A stretch of 64,000 nt of DNA. Origin: Hydrogenothermaceae bacterium. Lineage in GTDB: Bacteria > Aquificota > Aquificia > Aquificales > Hydrogenothermaceae. The stretch's first letter is position 1, and the number at the start of each line of letters is the position of its first letter. The notes under the pieces are model-generated. The model was given only the letters and a program-made list of their open reading frames with translations. It ran no database searches and was not told where the DNA came from. The stretch covers positions 20,459 to 84,458 of the forward strand of contig WIAL01000065.1 in NCBI GenBank assembly GCA_015519975.1, given 5' to 3'. The translations under genes and the position numbers were made by a program. Shown here one piece after another: positions 47,161 to 55,818 of this stretch.

Positions 47161-48051
47161 ATGAAAGGAAAAATTGTAATTCTTGGAACGTCTTCAGCTA
47201 TTCCAACAAAAAAGAGAAATAACAGCGGAATTTATTTTAAATATTTAGATAAAGGAATTTTATTTGATTGTGGAGAAGGAATATTAAGACAACTTGTATT
47301 TGCAAATATAGGAATAAGTAAAATTGATTATATGTTTATAACCCATAAACATCCAGACCATATATTAGGTATTCCAGGGATTTTACAGGCTCTTGATATG
47401 GAAGGTAAAGATAAAGTTGAAATATTTTCACCTAAAGGATTAGAAAAAGACTTAAAATGTTTTTTAGATAATGTTTTGTACATTGAAGATTTAAAAATAA
47501 AATTAAATGAATTTTCTTACACAACGGAAGTTATAAATATATTGGAAACCGATAAATTTTTAATTAAAGCTGCAGGAATGAATCACGGCGTTCCATGTTT
47601 TGGATATTCATTTGAAGAAAAGCCAGTAAGAAAATTAATAAAAGAAAAAATTAAAGATTTTAACAAACAAGAAATTAAACAACTTTTAGAAAAAGGCAAA
47701 ATAGAAAAAAATGGGAAATTAATAAATATAGATGATGTATCAAAAATTGAAAAAGGATTTAAATTTACGTATATAACTGATACTTACAAAACTGATAACA
47801 TTATAAAGCTTTCAAAAGGAAGTGATATTTTAATAATTGAATCAACGTATTTAGATGAAGAAGAAAAAGCAGAAAAATACAAACATCTTACTTTAAATTA
47901 TATTTTAGAGATTTATCCATTACTTAATTGTAAGAAAATGGTTTTAACTCACTTTAGCAGAAGATATAAAAATTTAGATAAATTTAAAGAAAAAATAAAA
48001 AAGTATAAAAACATTATTCTTGGTGAAGATTTTATGACATTTGAATTTTAA
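47161..48051 (+). CDS. rnz: tRNA 3' processing endonuclease RNase Z
   Basis: This 296-residue metallo-beta-lactamase protein cuts the 3' trailer from tRNA precursors. The zinc motif THKHPDHILG is complete (H-x-H-x-D-H), with GTSSAIPTKKRNNSG at the start (RNase Z 'GT..A.PT..R'), MNHGVPCFGYSF for the later histidine, ITDT for the bridging aspartate and THFSRRY near the end. The length fits the short RNase Z form. AAGGTG precedes the ATG. It lies 32 bases after the permease, probably on the same transcript. Confidence 0.88.
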   Translation: MKGKIVILGTSSAIPTKKRNNSGIYFKYLDKGILFDCGEGILRQLVFANIGISKIDYMFITHKHPDHILGIPGILQALDMEGKDKVEIFSPKGLEKDLKCFLDNVLYIEDLKIKLNEFSYTTEVINILETDKFLIKAAGMNHGVPCFGYSFEEKPVRKLIKEKIKDFNKQEIKQLLEKGKIEKNGKLINIDDVSKIEKGFKFTYITDTYKTDNIIKLSKGSDILIIESTYLDEEEKAEKYKHLTLNYILEIYPLLNCKKMVLTHFSRRYKNLDKFKEKIKKYKNIILGEDFMTFEF

Positions 48052-48070
48052 GTAGAGTAATTAATAGACC

Positions 48071-48099
48071 TTGAAAAGTTAGTAACTATTAACCATAAT
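48071..48099 (+). promoter_or_regulatory. Promoter for the SQR-like gene
   Basis: TTGAAA (48071-48076), a 17-base spacer and CATAAT (48094-48099) lie 34 bases before the ATG at 48133. Confidence 0.5.
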
Positions 48100-48132
48100 T
48101 AATACTAATAATAAAAATTTGAGGTTAATAAG

Positions 48133-49299
48133 ATGAAAAAAATAGTAATTCTCGGAGGTGGAATAGCTGGAGTTGAATCAGCTATACATTTAAGAAAATA
48201 TAATTTTGATGTTGAGCTTATATCTGATAGAGATTATTTATACATCTATCCAATTTCAATATGGATACCAACAAAAGAAAAAAAGTTTGAAGATGTAATT
48301 CTACCTATGGAAGACCTTGCTAAAGTACACGGATTTAAATTTACAAAAGGAAAAGTAACTAAAGTTAACAAAGATAGTTTTGTACTAGAAAATGGAGAAA
48401 TTAGAAATGATTTTGATTATTTAATTATAGCTTTGGGGCAGTCAAAGAAAAAACATAAAGGAATAGAATATACTTATTCTATATGTTCAAAACCTGAAGA
48501 AACGCTAAAATACTCAGAAAAATTAGATGAAGCAATCAAAAAAGGCAGAGGAACCCTTACATTTGGATTTGGAGGAAATCCTAAAGCTAAAGAAGCTGTA
48601 AGAGGAGGGCCAATTTTTGAGCTTTTATTTAATGTGGATTACCATCTAAGAAAAAAAGGAATTAGAGATAACTTTCAGCTTGTATTTTTTTCACCAATGC
48701 CAAAGCCGGGAGAAAGGCTTGGAGAAAAAGCATTAAAGCTTATGGATAAAATGTTTAAAAAACTAAATATAAAAACAATAACAGGTAAAAAAATAAAACA
48801 GTTTGTAGAAGACGGAATAATTTTTGAAGATGATACAAAACAAATCTCAGATTTAACATGCTTTATAGCAGCCGGTGATGGACATCCTGCAGTAAAAGAG
48901 GGAGATCTACCTAAAACAGAAGCAGGTTTTATAAAAATAGATAAATATAACAAGGTTGAAGGTCTTGAAAATGTTTATGCCGTTGGAGACAGCGCTGCCT
49001 TAGAAGGTCCTCCATGGAAAGCAAAACAGGGACATTTAGCTGAAGTAATGGCAAGAAATACTGCCTTTAATATTGCTTTAAAAGAAGGATTAGAGAAAGG
49101 TGAGCCAAAAAGTTATGTGGAACATATAAATATTATGTGTTTAATGGATATGGGAAATGGTGGAGGTCTTGCTTACAGGGATGATAAGAAAGCTTTACTT
49201 ATACCACTTCCAATTATAGGGCACTGGATGAAAAAGGCTTGGGGTGTTTATTATAAACTTTCAAAATTAGGTAAAATCCCAAGGCTTCCAGGGATGTGA
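48133..49299 (+). CDS. Sulfide:quinone-oxidoreductase-like FAD flavoprotein
   Basis: This 388-residue flavoprotein has FAD fold GGGIAGVESA (8-17), a second GFGGNP fold, and the C-terminal FAD site NVYAVGDSAAL with WKAKQGHLAEVMA and a terminal amphipathic segment (about 357-385) that could seat it on the membrane. Only three cysteines are present: C118, C243 and C336. C118 and C336 are roughly placed for two of the three redox cysteines of SQR. SQRs pass electrons from sulfide to quinone, giving polysulfide. NDH-2 or flavocytochrome c sulfide dehydrogenase subunit are alternatives. GAGG precedes the ATG and a promoter is visible. Confidence 0.72.
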   Translation: MKKIVILGGGIAGVESAIHLRKYNFDVELISDRDYLYIYPISIWIPTKEKKFEDVILPMEDLAKVHGFKFTKGKVTKVNKDSFVLENGEIRNDFDYLIIALGQSKKKHKGIEYTYSICSKPEETLKYSEKLDEAIKKGRGTLTFGFGGNPKAKEAVRGGPIFELLFNVDYHLRKKGIRDNFQLVFFSPMPKPGERLGEKALKLMDKMFKKLNIKTITGKKIKQFVEDGIIFEDDTKQISDLTCFIAAGDGHPAVKEGDLPKTEAGFIKIDKYNKVEGLENVYAVGDSAALEGPPWKAKQGHLAEVMARNTAFNIALKEGLEKGEPKSYVEHINIMCLMDMGNGGGLAYRDDKKALLIPLPIIGHWMKKAWGVYYKLSKLGKIPRLPGM

Positions 49300-49307
49300 A
49301 AACTACC

Positions 49308-49336
49308 TTCAAGGAGCTTACTAAACCTGATATAAT
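49308..49336 (+). promoter_or_regulatory. Extended -10 promoter for class II aldolase-like gene
   Basis: TATAAT (49331-49336) preceded by TGA gives an extended -10; a weak TTCAAG lies 17 bases upstream (49308-49313). The ATG is at 49367, with AGGAGGG before it. Confidence 0.6.
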
Positions 49337-49366
49337 TTTAATAATAAAACTTTAGGAGGGTTTAGT

Positions 49367-50746
49367 ATGCCTTTAATAGCCAAAACAAAAGATGAATTAA
49401 ACAATATTTTAAAACCAGCAGTTGAAGTTAAAGATGGAAAAGTAGATATAACTGATGAAAATAAATTAAGAGAAAGCGTTATAGATGATTTAATCTATAC
49501 TGCTGTATTTTCTGAAAACGAAGAAGTAAAGGAAGAAGCTAAAAAATTAATAAGAAATATAGCCAACGAATTTGGAGCCATTGCAGCATCTATAAACGAC
49601 CTTTACAGGGCTATGGGAAAAGGAGAAACAAGGGATTTTACTACACCTGCCGTTAATATTAGAGGAATGACTTACGATGTTGCAAGACAGATGTTTAAAG
49701 TAGCTTTAAAACATGATGTTGGAGCATTTATATTTGAAATAGCAAAATCGGAGATAGGATATACATTCCAAAGACCTTCAGAATATGCATCCTGTGTATT
49801 GGCAGCTGCCATAAAAGAAGGATATAAAGGACCTGTATTTATTCAAGGTGATCATTTCCAGTTCAACGCAAAAAAATATACAGAAAATCCGCAGGCGGAA
49901 CTAAAAGCAATTCAAGATTTAACGAAGGAAGCAATTGCAGCAGGATTTTATAACATAGATATAGACCCTTCAACCCTTGTTGATTATTCAAAGCCTACAT
50001 TAAAGGAACAGCAGTACCACAACTACATAAATACAGCTAAAATGACAGATTTTATAAGAAAAATTGAACCTGAAGGAATAACAGTATCAGTAGGTGCAGA
50101 AATTGGACATATTGGTGGGAAAAATTCAACTGTAGAAGAGTTTGAAGCATTTATGGAAGGCTATTTGGAAGAACTCCCTGAAGGTGAAGAGTATATTTCC
50201 AAAATTTCAGTTCAAACTGGAACAGAACATGGAGGAATTCCTCTTCCATCTGGTGAAGTTGCAGAAGTTAAGCTTGATTTTAATGTTTTAAGAGATATTG
50301 GAAAAGTGGCAAGAGAAAAATATGATTTAGGTGGAACAGTTCAGCACGGAGCATCTACTCTTCCAGATGAGCTTTTTGATAAATTCCCTGAAAATAACTG
50401 CTGTGAAATTCATCTTGCAACGGGATTCCAAAATATAATGTACGACCTTATACCTGAAGATTTCAGAAATAAAATTTATAGTTGGATAAAAGAAAATCTA
50501 AAAAATGAGTGGAAAGAAGGATGGACAGAAGCACAGTTTATTTATAAAACAAGAAAAAAAGGATTTGGACCATTCAAATATGAGTGGTGGACATTAGATA
50601 AAGAGTATAAAGATAGAATATTAGAGGCTTTATACAATAAATTTGAGTTTTTATTTGAAAAACTTGCTGTATTTAACACAAAAGAATATACAGACAAATA
50701 TATAAAACTTGTTAAATATCCATACGGATATTTAAAAAATAATTGA
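49367..50746 (+). CDS. Class II fructose-bisphosphate aldolase-like enzyme
   Basis: This 459-residue protein carries the zinc-dependent class II aldolase domain (PF01116): D162 and H163 in IQGDHFQ, GAEIGHIGGKN (243-253), H288 in TGTEHGG and H327 in VQHGAST. It is about 100-150 residues longer than usual FbaA or GatY, mostly at the N-terminus (about 1-90) and in a C-terminal basic region after 390. This long form is known in several thermophiles. It probably cleaves or forms fructose 1,6-bisphosphate, but a tagatose- or other sugar-bisphosphate substrate is possible. It has its own promoter and terminator. Confidence 0.78.
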   Translation: MPLIAKTKDELNNILKPAVEVKDGKVDITDENKLRESVIDDLIYTAVFSENEEVKEEAKKLIRNIANEFGAIAASINDLYRAMGKGETRDFTTPAVNIRGMTYDVARQMFKVALKHDVGAFIFEIAKSEIGYTFQRPSEYASCVLAAAIKEGYKGPVFIQGDHFQFNAKKYTENPQAELKAIQDLTKEAIAAGFYNIDIDPSTLVDYSKPTLKEQQYHNYINTAKMTDFIRKIEPEGITVSVGAEIGHIGGKNSTVEEFEAFMEGYLEELPEGEEYISKISVQTGTEHGGIPLPSGEVAEVKLDFNVLRDIGKVAREKYDLGGTVQHGASTLPDELFDKFPENNCCEIHLATGFQNIMYDLIPEDFRNKIYSWIKENLKNEWKEGWTEAQFIYKTRKKGFGPFKYEWWTLDKEYKDRILEALYNKFEFLFEKLAVFNTKEYTDKYIKLVKYPYGYLKNN

Positions 50747-50755
50747 TTTCTTACT

Positions 50756-50775
50756 GGCAGGATTTTGTTCCTGCC
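50756..50775 (+). terminator. Rho-independent terminator of the aldolase gene
   Basis: Seven-base arms GGCAGGA (50756-50762) and TCCTGCC (50769-50775) enclose a six-base loop and are followed by TTATATTT. It lies ten bases after the stop. Confidence 0.75.
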
Positions 50776-50814
50776 TTATATTTAAAATAAAATTTGTCTT
50801 AGAGGTCAAAACAA

Positions 50815-51405
50815 ATGCCTGCTGTTTTAAATCAATCTTCCAAAAATACAACACCAAAACCCTATAAATTCACAATAAATCAGCTAAGAAAGATGTATGA
50901 AGTAGGACTTATAGAACCTGATAAAAAAATCGAGCTTATAAATGGAGAACCTATTATGATGACACCAATAGGATTTAAGCATGCAAAAGTATTAGAAAGA
51001 TTAGAAAAAAAACTTTATGAGGTTATAAACTCTAAAGAGTCTCTGAAAAAAAAATATATAATTTGGACACAAAATCCTATAAAGAAAAATAGTAAAGACC
51101 TTTTATATCCAGATATTGTCATATATCCTGAAAAGATTTACCAAAAAGAAGAAATACCCAGCATAAAAGATGCACTTTTAATAATAGAAATTTCGGATAC
51201 AACACTCGAATACGATAAAAATGTAAAACTTCCAATTTATGCAAAAGGAAAGGCTAAAGAAGTCTGGATTGTAAATTTAAAAGAAAACATAGTTGAAAAA
51301 TATACAAACCCTTCAGGAAAATTATTTAAAGATATTCATATCTACAAAAAAGATGAAGAAGTACAGCTTTTTGATAGCAAAATCAATTTATCAGAAATTT
51401 TATAA
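50815..51405 (+). CDS. Uma2-family (DUF820) putative restriction-like endonuclease
   Basis: This 196-residue protein matches Uma2/DUF820, a PD-(D/E)xK-fold family abundant in cyanobacteria and thermophiles. It has ELINGEPIMMTPIG, the acidic residue in YPDIVIYPE, LLIIEISDTTLEYDKNVKLPIYA holding the E, D and K of the active site, and EVWIVNLKENIVEKY. Its biological role is unknown; some are mobile-element-associated. GAGG precedes the ATG. The next gene starts 12 bases on, so they may form a pair. Confidence 0.8.
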   Translation: MPAVLNQSSKNTTPKPYKFTINQLRKMYEVGLIEPDKKIELINGEPIMMTPIGFKHAKVLERLEKKLYEVINSKESLKKKYIIWTQNPIKKNSKDLLYPDIVIYPEKIYQKEEIPSIKDALLIIEISDTTLEYDKNVKLPIYAKGKAKEVWIVNLKENIVEKYTNPSGKLFKDIHIYKKDEEVQLFDSKINLSEIL

Positions 51406-51417
51406 AACGGAGTAAAA

Positions 51418-51927
51418 ATGTCTTTACTTGATAGACAAATCAAAGCTATAAAACAGATTTATTCTGAAGTTGAAAAAGCTGGTTATAAAATTAAACCTAT
51501 AATTGTTGGAAAATTTGCTTTAACTGTTTATACACAGGGGATGTATCCTGCAAATATGATTTCACTGCTTTTCCCTGACCTAAATCTAATGCATAAAATT
51601 TTAAAAGAACTTGGATATGAACGTGTTGGAGATTTCTGGACTAAAGATGACATAGTTGTTGAAATAAGTAAAAATTTTGAGCTAATACCTGAAGGAACAT
51701 TTAACCAGATAGAAGCAGATGGAGTTATTATAAATGTTATATCACTGGAAGATCTTCTAATAGATATGATGAAGCAGTGTATAGAAGGTGATGAAATGAC
51801 CTGCGACCTTATAAAATTACTTGTTAAGTCTTATAAAAAGGTTATAGATTTTCATAATATTTATAGAAAACTCAAAGATAAAAGGGCTGTTATAAAATTT
51901 AAAGAATTTCAGAGACTGACTGTATAA
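51418..51927 (+). CDS. Putative nucleotidyltransferase-like protein
   Basis: This 169-residue protein begins with a helix, then IKPIIVGKFALTVYTQGMYPANMISLLFPD. That arrangement resembles the 'GG.A...YG...T.DID' core of minimal and DUF6036-like nucleotidyltransferases, but the second glycine and the DxD pair are changed. The C-terminal helices carry VISLEDLLIDMMKQCIEG, common in the same group. Catalysis is doubtful. ACGGAG precedes the ATG, and its stop directly meets the converging DUF2207 gene. Confidence 0.5.
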   Translation: MSLLDRQIKAIKQIYSEVEKAGYKIKPIIVGKFALTVYTQGMYPANMISLLFPDLNLMHKILKELGYERVGDFWTKDDIVVEISKNFELIPEGTFNQIEADGVIINVISLEDLLIDMMKQCIEGDEMTCDLIKLLVKSYKKVIDFHNIYRKLKDKRAVIKFKEFQRLTV

Positions 51928-53772
51928 TTACCTTCCTCCTGCTCCACCCCCACCAAATCCACCTCCACCGCCAAATCCACCTCCACTTGAAGAACTGCTG
52001 TTTGAAGATAAAGCTGAGGATATAGATTTATAGGAATTGTGGTAGCTATGGTAAAGCTTTCTTCTTGTTGTTTTATATTGCTGAACTTCTGGAATTTTAA
52101 TATTTAAATCCTCCAACGCTTTTTCTACCTTGTCAGCTGCGCCTAAAGCAGTTCCGTAAATAAGCCATTCCTTCCATATTGAAATATCTTCAGGAGCATA
52201 TTTTTTTATCATTGCAAGATCTGACAAAAATTTTCTAAAAGCATCCCATTGAAGCTTTTCTTTATAAAACTCATCTTTCCATCTTCCTAAAAACTGTGTT
52301 GGTGTAAAGAAATATATAAAGATGTTGTTAAATAAAAGTAGAAGACCGTAGAAAAATATTGGGAATAAATCTAAAAAGTATTTATTCTGTAGTTTAAAAA
52401 CTGAATCTAAGAAATATATTATTCCAATAAGTAAAATAAAAACAAAATTAAAAATAAGTATGTTGCGAATAATTTTTTCTCCTTTAGTATCAACAAATTT
52501 CCTAGATAAATTCTTATTTTGATATCTAAAAAGTTTATCTAAACTTTTTTTAAGAGTTTTTAAAATTCCATAAAATTTTCTATCCGCATAACTTTTTATT
52601 TTTTTCTCAAACTCATCAGGTATAAAATAATAAGTGTTATCAGTGTTTTTTGTTCCATGATTTTTAATAAATTCGATTACTAATTTCTCATAATCATCCT
52701 CTACTTTTGTATCCACCAGATGCAAAACAAGTTTAGGAGATGTTTCAACTTTTATTTTCCCTCTTTTCATTAAGTCAAGAATAGTTGCATAAAAGGCGTT
52801 TTCATCAGCATAAAATGAATCGCCTTTAAATACTAAATTAACTTCATAAGGTTTTCTACTGTTATTTGGTATAAAGCTTAAAAACTCTGGTACAACAAAT
52901 TTTCTTTCTTTACCGTATCTATAGTAGATAAATATAAAAGCTACAGGATAAGTTAAAAGCAATATAAATAAAAGATTTTTGAATATTTTGTAAATATTCT
53001 GAACAAAAAATAAGCCGCTGTTAGCTTCAAGAGTTTTTTCCTTTACATTTTTTACCCATTTTGGAAAGCCTTCTATATTAGTATTTTTCAGTAAAAACTC
53101 TATGCCTACAATACTATTAGTAGGTGAATATCCTTCAATTATGTAAGAATTATCTGTTTTTGTCACTTTAAAATTAGTAACGTGAGGAAATATATTTTCT
53201 ATAAGGTTTAGAGGATCATTTATAACTATTTCTACATTTTTATAAAACACGTGTTCATCTGCGAGTTTTAAATTTATATGAGAGTTTTTATTATCCTTTT
53301 CGATGGGAGGGTACACGTGATATGTTGGCATTAATGAGTATATACCTTCTGTAAAATGCCTTTGTTCAACAATTCCAACTTCATTATTATATGCAAGTTT
53401 CCGTACAAGATCTTTAGATTGAGGGTGTTTAAACTCACCAAAAATATTTCCATTATAATCTTTTACATACCAGTCTTTATTTACATCTCCCAAAACCTGT
53501 ACTGCTTTTATATATGGCCTATTTAAACCCCTATCATATGTCAATGGAACTTTCCAGTTTCTGCAAAGCATTCTAAATCTGTCAGATTCAACATAAAAAT
53601 TGTAATTTTCGTCTAGCTGAAGAATTTTGTTTAGATTTAAAGTGGCTTTATAATCAACATACAGCGGTTCAAATACAAGTCTTAAATCTTTTTTAAAGGT
53701 AAAATAATATCCCAAGAAAGCTATCAACGATGTAAAAACTAAAACTAAAACTAAATAAAATCTTTCTTTCAT
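51928..53772 (-). CDS. DUF2207 membrane protein with glycine-rich tail
   Basis: This 614-residue protein has an N-terminal helix (about 5-26), a large extracytoplasmic beta domain (about 27-255), a second helix (260-285), a cytoplasmic region, two closely spaced helices (about 430-480), another cytoplasmic region, and a tail of serine then glycine repeats (FGGGGG...GGGGAGGR). This matches DUF2207 (PF09972) proteins. It begins right at the LemA stop, and LemA plus DUF2207 is a common pair. Function is unsettled, with envelope stress the usual proposal. Confidence 0.82.
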   Translation of the reverse strand: MKERFYLVLVLVFTSLIAFLGYYFTFKKDLRLVFEPLYVDYKATLNLNKILQLDENYNFYVESDRFRMLCRNWKVPLTYDRGLNRPYIKAVQVLGDVNKDWYVKDYNGNIFGEFKHPQSKDLVRKLAYNNEVGIVEQRHFTEGIYSLMPTYHVYPPIEKDNKNSHINLKLADEHVFYKNVEIVINDPLNLIENIFPHVTNFKVTKTDNSYIIEGYSPTNSIVGIEFLLKNTNIEGFPKWVKNVKEKTLEANSGLFFVQNIYKIFKNLLFILLLTYPVAFIFIYYRYGKERKFVVPEFLSFIPNNSRKPYEVNLVFKGDSFYADENAFYATILDLMKRGKIKVETSPKLVLHLVDTKVEDDYEKLVIEFIKNHGTKNTDNTYYFIPDEFEKKIKSYADRKFYGILKTLKKSLDKLFRYQNKNLSRKFVDTKGEKIIRNILIFNFVFILLIGIIYFLDSVFKLQNKYFLDLFPIFFYGLLLLFNNIFIYFFTPTQFLGRWKDEFYKEKLQWDAFRKFLSDLAMIKKYAPEDISIWKEWLIYGTALGAADKVEKALEDLNIKIPEVQQYKTTRRKLYHSYHNSYKSISSALSSNSSSSSGGGFGGGGGFGGGGAGGR

Positions 53773-54327
53773 TTATACATTCCAGTTTAAATTTGGTGTT
53801 TTTTCTATTTCTTCTCCAAATTCTAGATAAGCTTTTTTGGTAAAGCCAAATATTCCTGCAACAAAGTTAGAAGGAACAGTGTCTATCATAGTGTTGTATT
53901 CCTGAACGATGTTATTGTAAGTATATCTATGCCTTGTAATTTCATCTTCTATATTTTGTATGGCACCTGTTAGATCTTTTACAACCTCAGATGTTTTTAA
54001 CTCAGGATAATTTTCTACAGATACAAGAATATTACCAAGTATTTGTTTTGATGCTTTTTCTATATTACTTATTTCTTCAGGATTATCTGTTTTTAAAACA
54101 GATGTTCTCATCTCGGTAATTTTTTCAAGAGTTTCTTTTTCAAATGATGCATAACTTTTTACAGTATCTAAAAGCTGTGACAGCATATCAAGTCTTTTTT
54201 TTAGGGCAACTTTAACCTGACCTAAAGTTGCATCAGCACCATTTTTTAACTGCTGGAACCTGTTGTAAACAGAAATTAAATATATTCCTAAACCTAATAT
54301 AACAGCAATTATAATAAGTGTAGTCAT
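53773..54327 (-). CDS. LemA-family membrane protein
   Basis: This 184-residue protein has one N-terminal helix (about 1-20) then the LemA helical domain: [29 protein letters not shown] in sections, [25 protein letters not shown] and VAGIFGF. LemA proteins are membrane-anchored with an external four-helix bundle and an unclear function. GGAG lies seven bases before the ATG. The DUF2207 gene abuts without a gap. Confidence 0.92.
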   Translation of the reverse strand: MTTLIIIAVILGLGIYLISVYNRFQQLKNGADATLGQVKVALKKRLDMLSQLLDTVKSYASFEKETLEKITEMRTSVLKTDNPEEISNIEKASKQILGNILVSVENYPELKTSEVVKDLTGAIQNIEDEITRHRYTYNNIVQEYNTMIDTVPSNFVAGIFGFTKKAYLEFGEEIEKTPNLNWNV

Positions 54328-54348
54328 ATAATTCTCCTTTTTCTTTTA

Positions 54349-54377
54349 AAGGTAAAAGACTGTTTTAAAATTGTCAA
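54349..54377 (-). promoter_or_regulatory. Promoter for lemA-DUF2207
   Basis: On the minus strand a consensus TTGACA (54377-54372), a 17-base spacer and a weak -10 TACCTT (54354-54349) lie ahead of the lemA ribosome site. Confidence 0.45.
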
Positions 54378-54398
54378 CATTAATCTAAAATATAGAGT

Positions 54399-55148
54399 AT
54401 GAATACAGAGCTGTTCAGTATAAAAATTAGAACTTCTAAAAAAGGAAAACATATTTCAGGAAATGAAAGAATAGTTCCTAAAAATAAAATAAATGAAACA
54501 GTTTTTAAACTACTTGAAAGACAAAAAAATAGAGATTTTGACTTTTCAAACATTAAAATAGAAAAATTAAAAGAAAAACCTATCATTGTAGAAAAAACTT
54601 TAAAAATAGAAACATTAAATTTTGGAAACTGGAAAGAAGCAAAAGAATATGCTGTTGAAATTTTAAGACAAATAACCCGTCTGCCTGAAGAAAATCTTCT
54701 CAAATTTATAAATCTTTTATATACAGGGGCAGCACCTGATTGGTCAAATATGAGAGGGGCAATGCTAGTTGATACTAAAGGTCAAAGAGTAGAAAAAGAT
54801 CCTTTTAAAGGTATAAGAACCATTTTAGTTGATTACATAGATAGGGCAAGTGTAGAACACAAACTTCTTGAAAAAGAGTATACACTTAGAACAGCAGATG
54901 CTCTTGCTCTTACCACAAAAAACTTACTGCATTCTCAAATAATAGCAGAGTTTTGTATCTCAGATGATCCAGATTATACCACCGGATACATATCAACAAA
55001 AGAAAAATACATTAGACTGGTACCTTTAAAACCAGAAGGTTTAAATAAAGGAGGTAGAATTTATTTTGTTGAAGCAAATGCTGATCTGGAAGATATTTAT
55101 CACTTTCTAAAAGAAAAACCGGTTTTAATAAAGGATGTTAATTTATGA
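54399..55148 (+). CDS. bioW: 6-carboxyhexanoate-CoA ligase (pimeloyl-CoA synthetase)
   Basis: BioW activates pimelate with CoA and ATP to pimeloyl-CoA, the precursor of biotin. Signatures are FSIKIRTSKKGKHISGNERI at the N-terminus (family '(V)RMRAS..G.HISGAERI'), TGAAPDWSNMRGAMLV, and the C-terminal DDPDYTTGYISTKEKYIRL and GGRIYFVEA. The 249-residue length matches Bacillus and Aquifex proteins. No ribosome site is visible; a possible -10 (TAAAAT, 54386-54391) ends seven bases before the ATG, so a leaderless mRNA is possible. It overlaps the esterase gene by four bases. Confidence 0.9.
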   Translation: MNTELFSIKIRTSKKGKHISGNERIVPKNKINETVFKLLERQKNRDFDFSNIKIEKLKEKPIIVEKTLKIETLNFGNWKEAKEYAVEILRQITRLPEENLLKFINLLYTGAAPDWSNMRGAMLVDTKGQRVEKDPFKGIRTILVDYIDRASVEHKLLEKEYTLRTADALALTTKNLLHSQIIAEFCISDDPDYTTGYISTKEKYIRLVPLKPEGLNKGGRIYFVEANADLEDIYHFLKEKPVLIKDVNL

Positions 55149-55795
55149 ATGTTTTTTTACACGGCTGGAGTTTCAGTAAAGAGATATGGGAAGATTTTAA
55201 TAATGTAAAGGATAGTTTATTTTTAGACCTTCCATTTCACGGAGAATTTAAAAATTTCAGCAAAAATAATATTCTTGATAATTATATAGAGTATTTAAAC
55301 GAAATTGTTAAAGAAAGATCAACATTTATTGGCTGGTCCTTGGGCGCTTCAATATCTGTTTTGTTTTATTTAAAATATCCAGAAAAAGTTAAAAAATTAA
55401 TTCTAATAGGATTTTCGCCAAAATTTAAAGATAAAGAACTTGGACACAATCCAAAATATGTTAAAGCCTTTATGATTTCTTTGAAAAAAGATTTTGAAAA
55501 TACAATATATAATTTCAGGGTTCTTTCATCTAATAAAAAATTTGAAAATATTCCACTTCCTGAAAAAGAAGGAGCTATCAAAATATTAAATGAGTTCATA
55601 AATTTAGATTTGAAGGAAGAATTAAGTAAAATAGATGTGCCTACTGTGATTATACACGGCAAAGAAGATAAAGTTGTGAATCCTAACGCAAGTCCTTTTA
55701 CAAATCAAATAATTAAAAACTCTAAACTTTTTTTATATCCGTTAAATCATTCACCATTTTATAAAAATCCTGATATAATTGTTAACCACCTGTAA
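55145..55795 (+). CDS. BioH-like alpha/beta-hydrolase (probable pimeloyl-ACP methyl ester esterase)
   Basis: This 216-residue hydrolase has oxyanion HGW near the start (6-8), nucleophile S65 in GWSLGA (the BioH-type elbow), D175 in HGKEDKVV and H202 in NHSPF. BioH removes the methyl group that BioC placed on the malonyl primer once the pimeloyl chain is complete. Location between BioW and a BioC-like gene supports that role; homology alone would only give a carboxylesterase. The lid region (about 95-150) is short. It overlaps bioW by four bases. Confidence 0.75.
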   Translation: MNVFLHGWSFSKEIWEDFNNVKDSLFLDLPFHGEFKNFSKNNILDNYIEYLNEIVKERSTFIGWSLGASISVLFYLKYPEKVKKLILIGFSPKFKDKELGHNPKYVKAFMISLKKDFENTIYNFRVLSSNKKFENIPLPEKEGAIKILNEFINLDLKEELSKIDVPTVIIHGKEDKVVNPNASPFTNQIIKNSKLFLYPLNHSPFYKNPDIIVNHL

Positions 55796-55818
55796 AAGAC
55801 AAGTTAACGGAGAAAGTT

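Noticed and set aside
51930..51995. Short G/C-rich repeats at the DUF2207 3' end.
   Set aside because: They encode the glycine-rich tail usual for this family and are not a mobile or CRISPR repeat.
54371..54378. TTGTCAAC before bioW resembles half of a BirA operator.
   Set aside because: No matching GTTGACAA-type half follows at 14-16 bases, and the same bases are better explained as the -35 (TTGACA) of lemA on the other strand.
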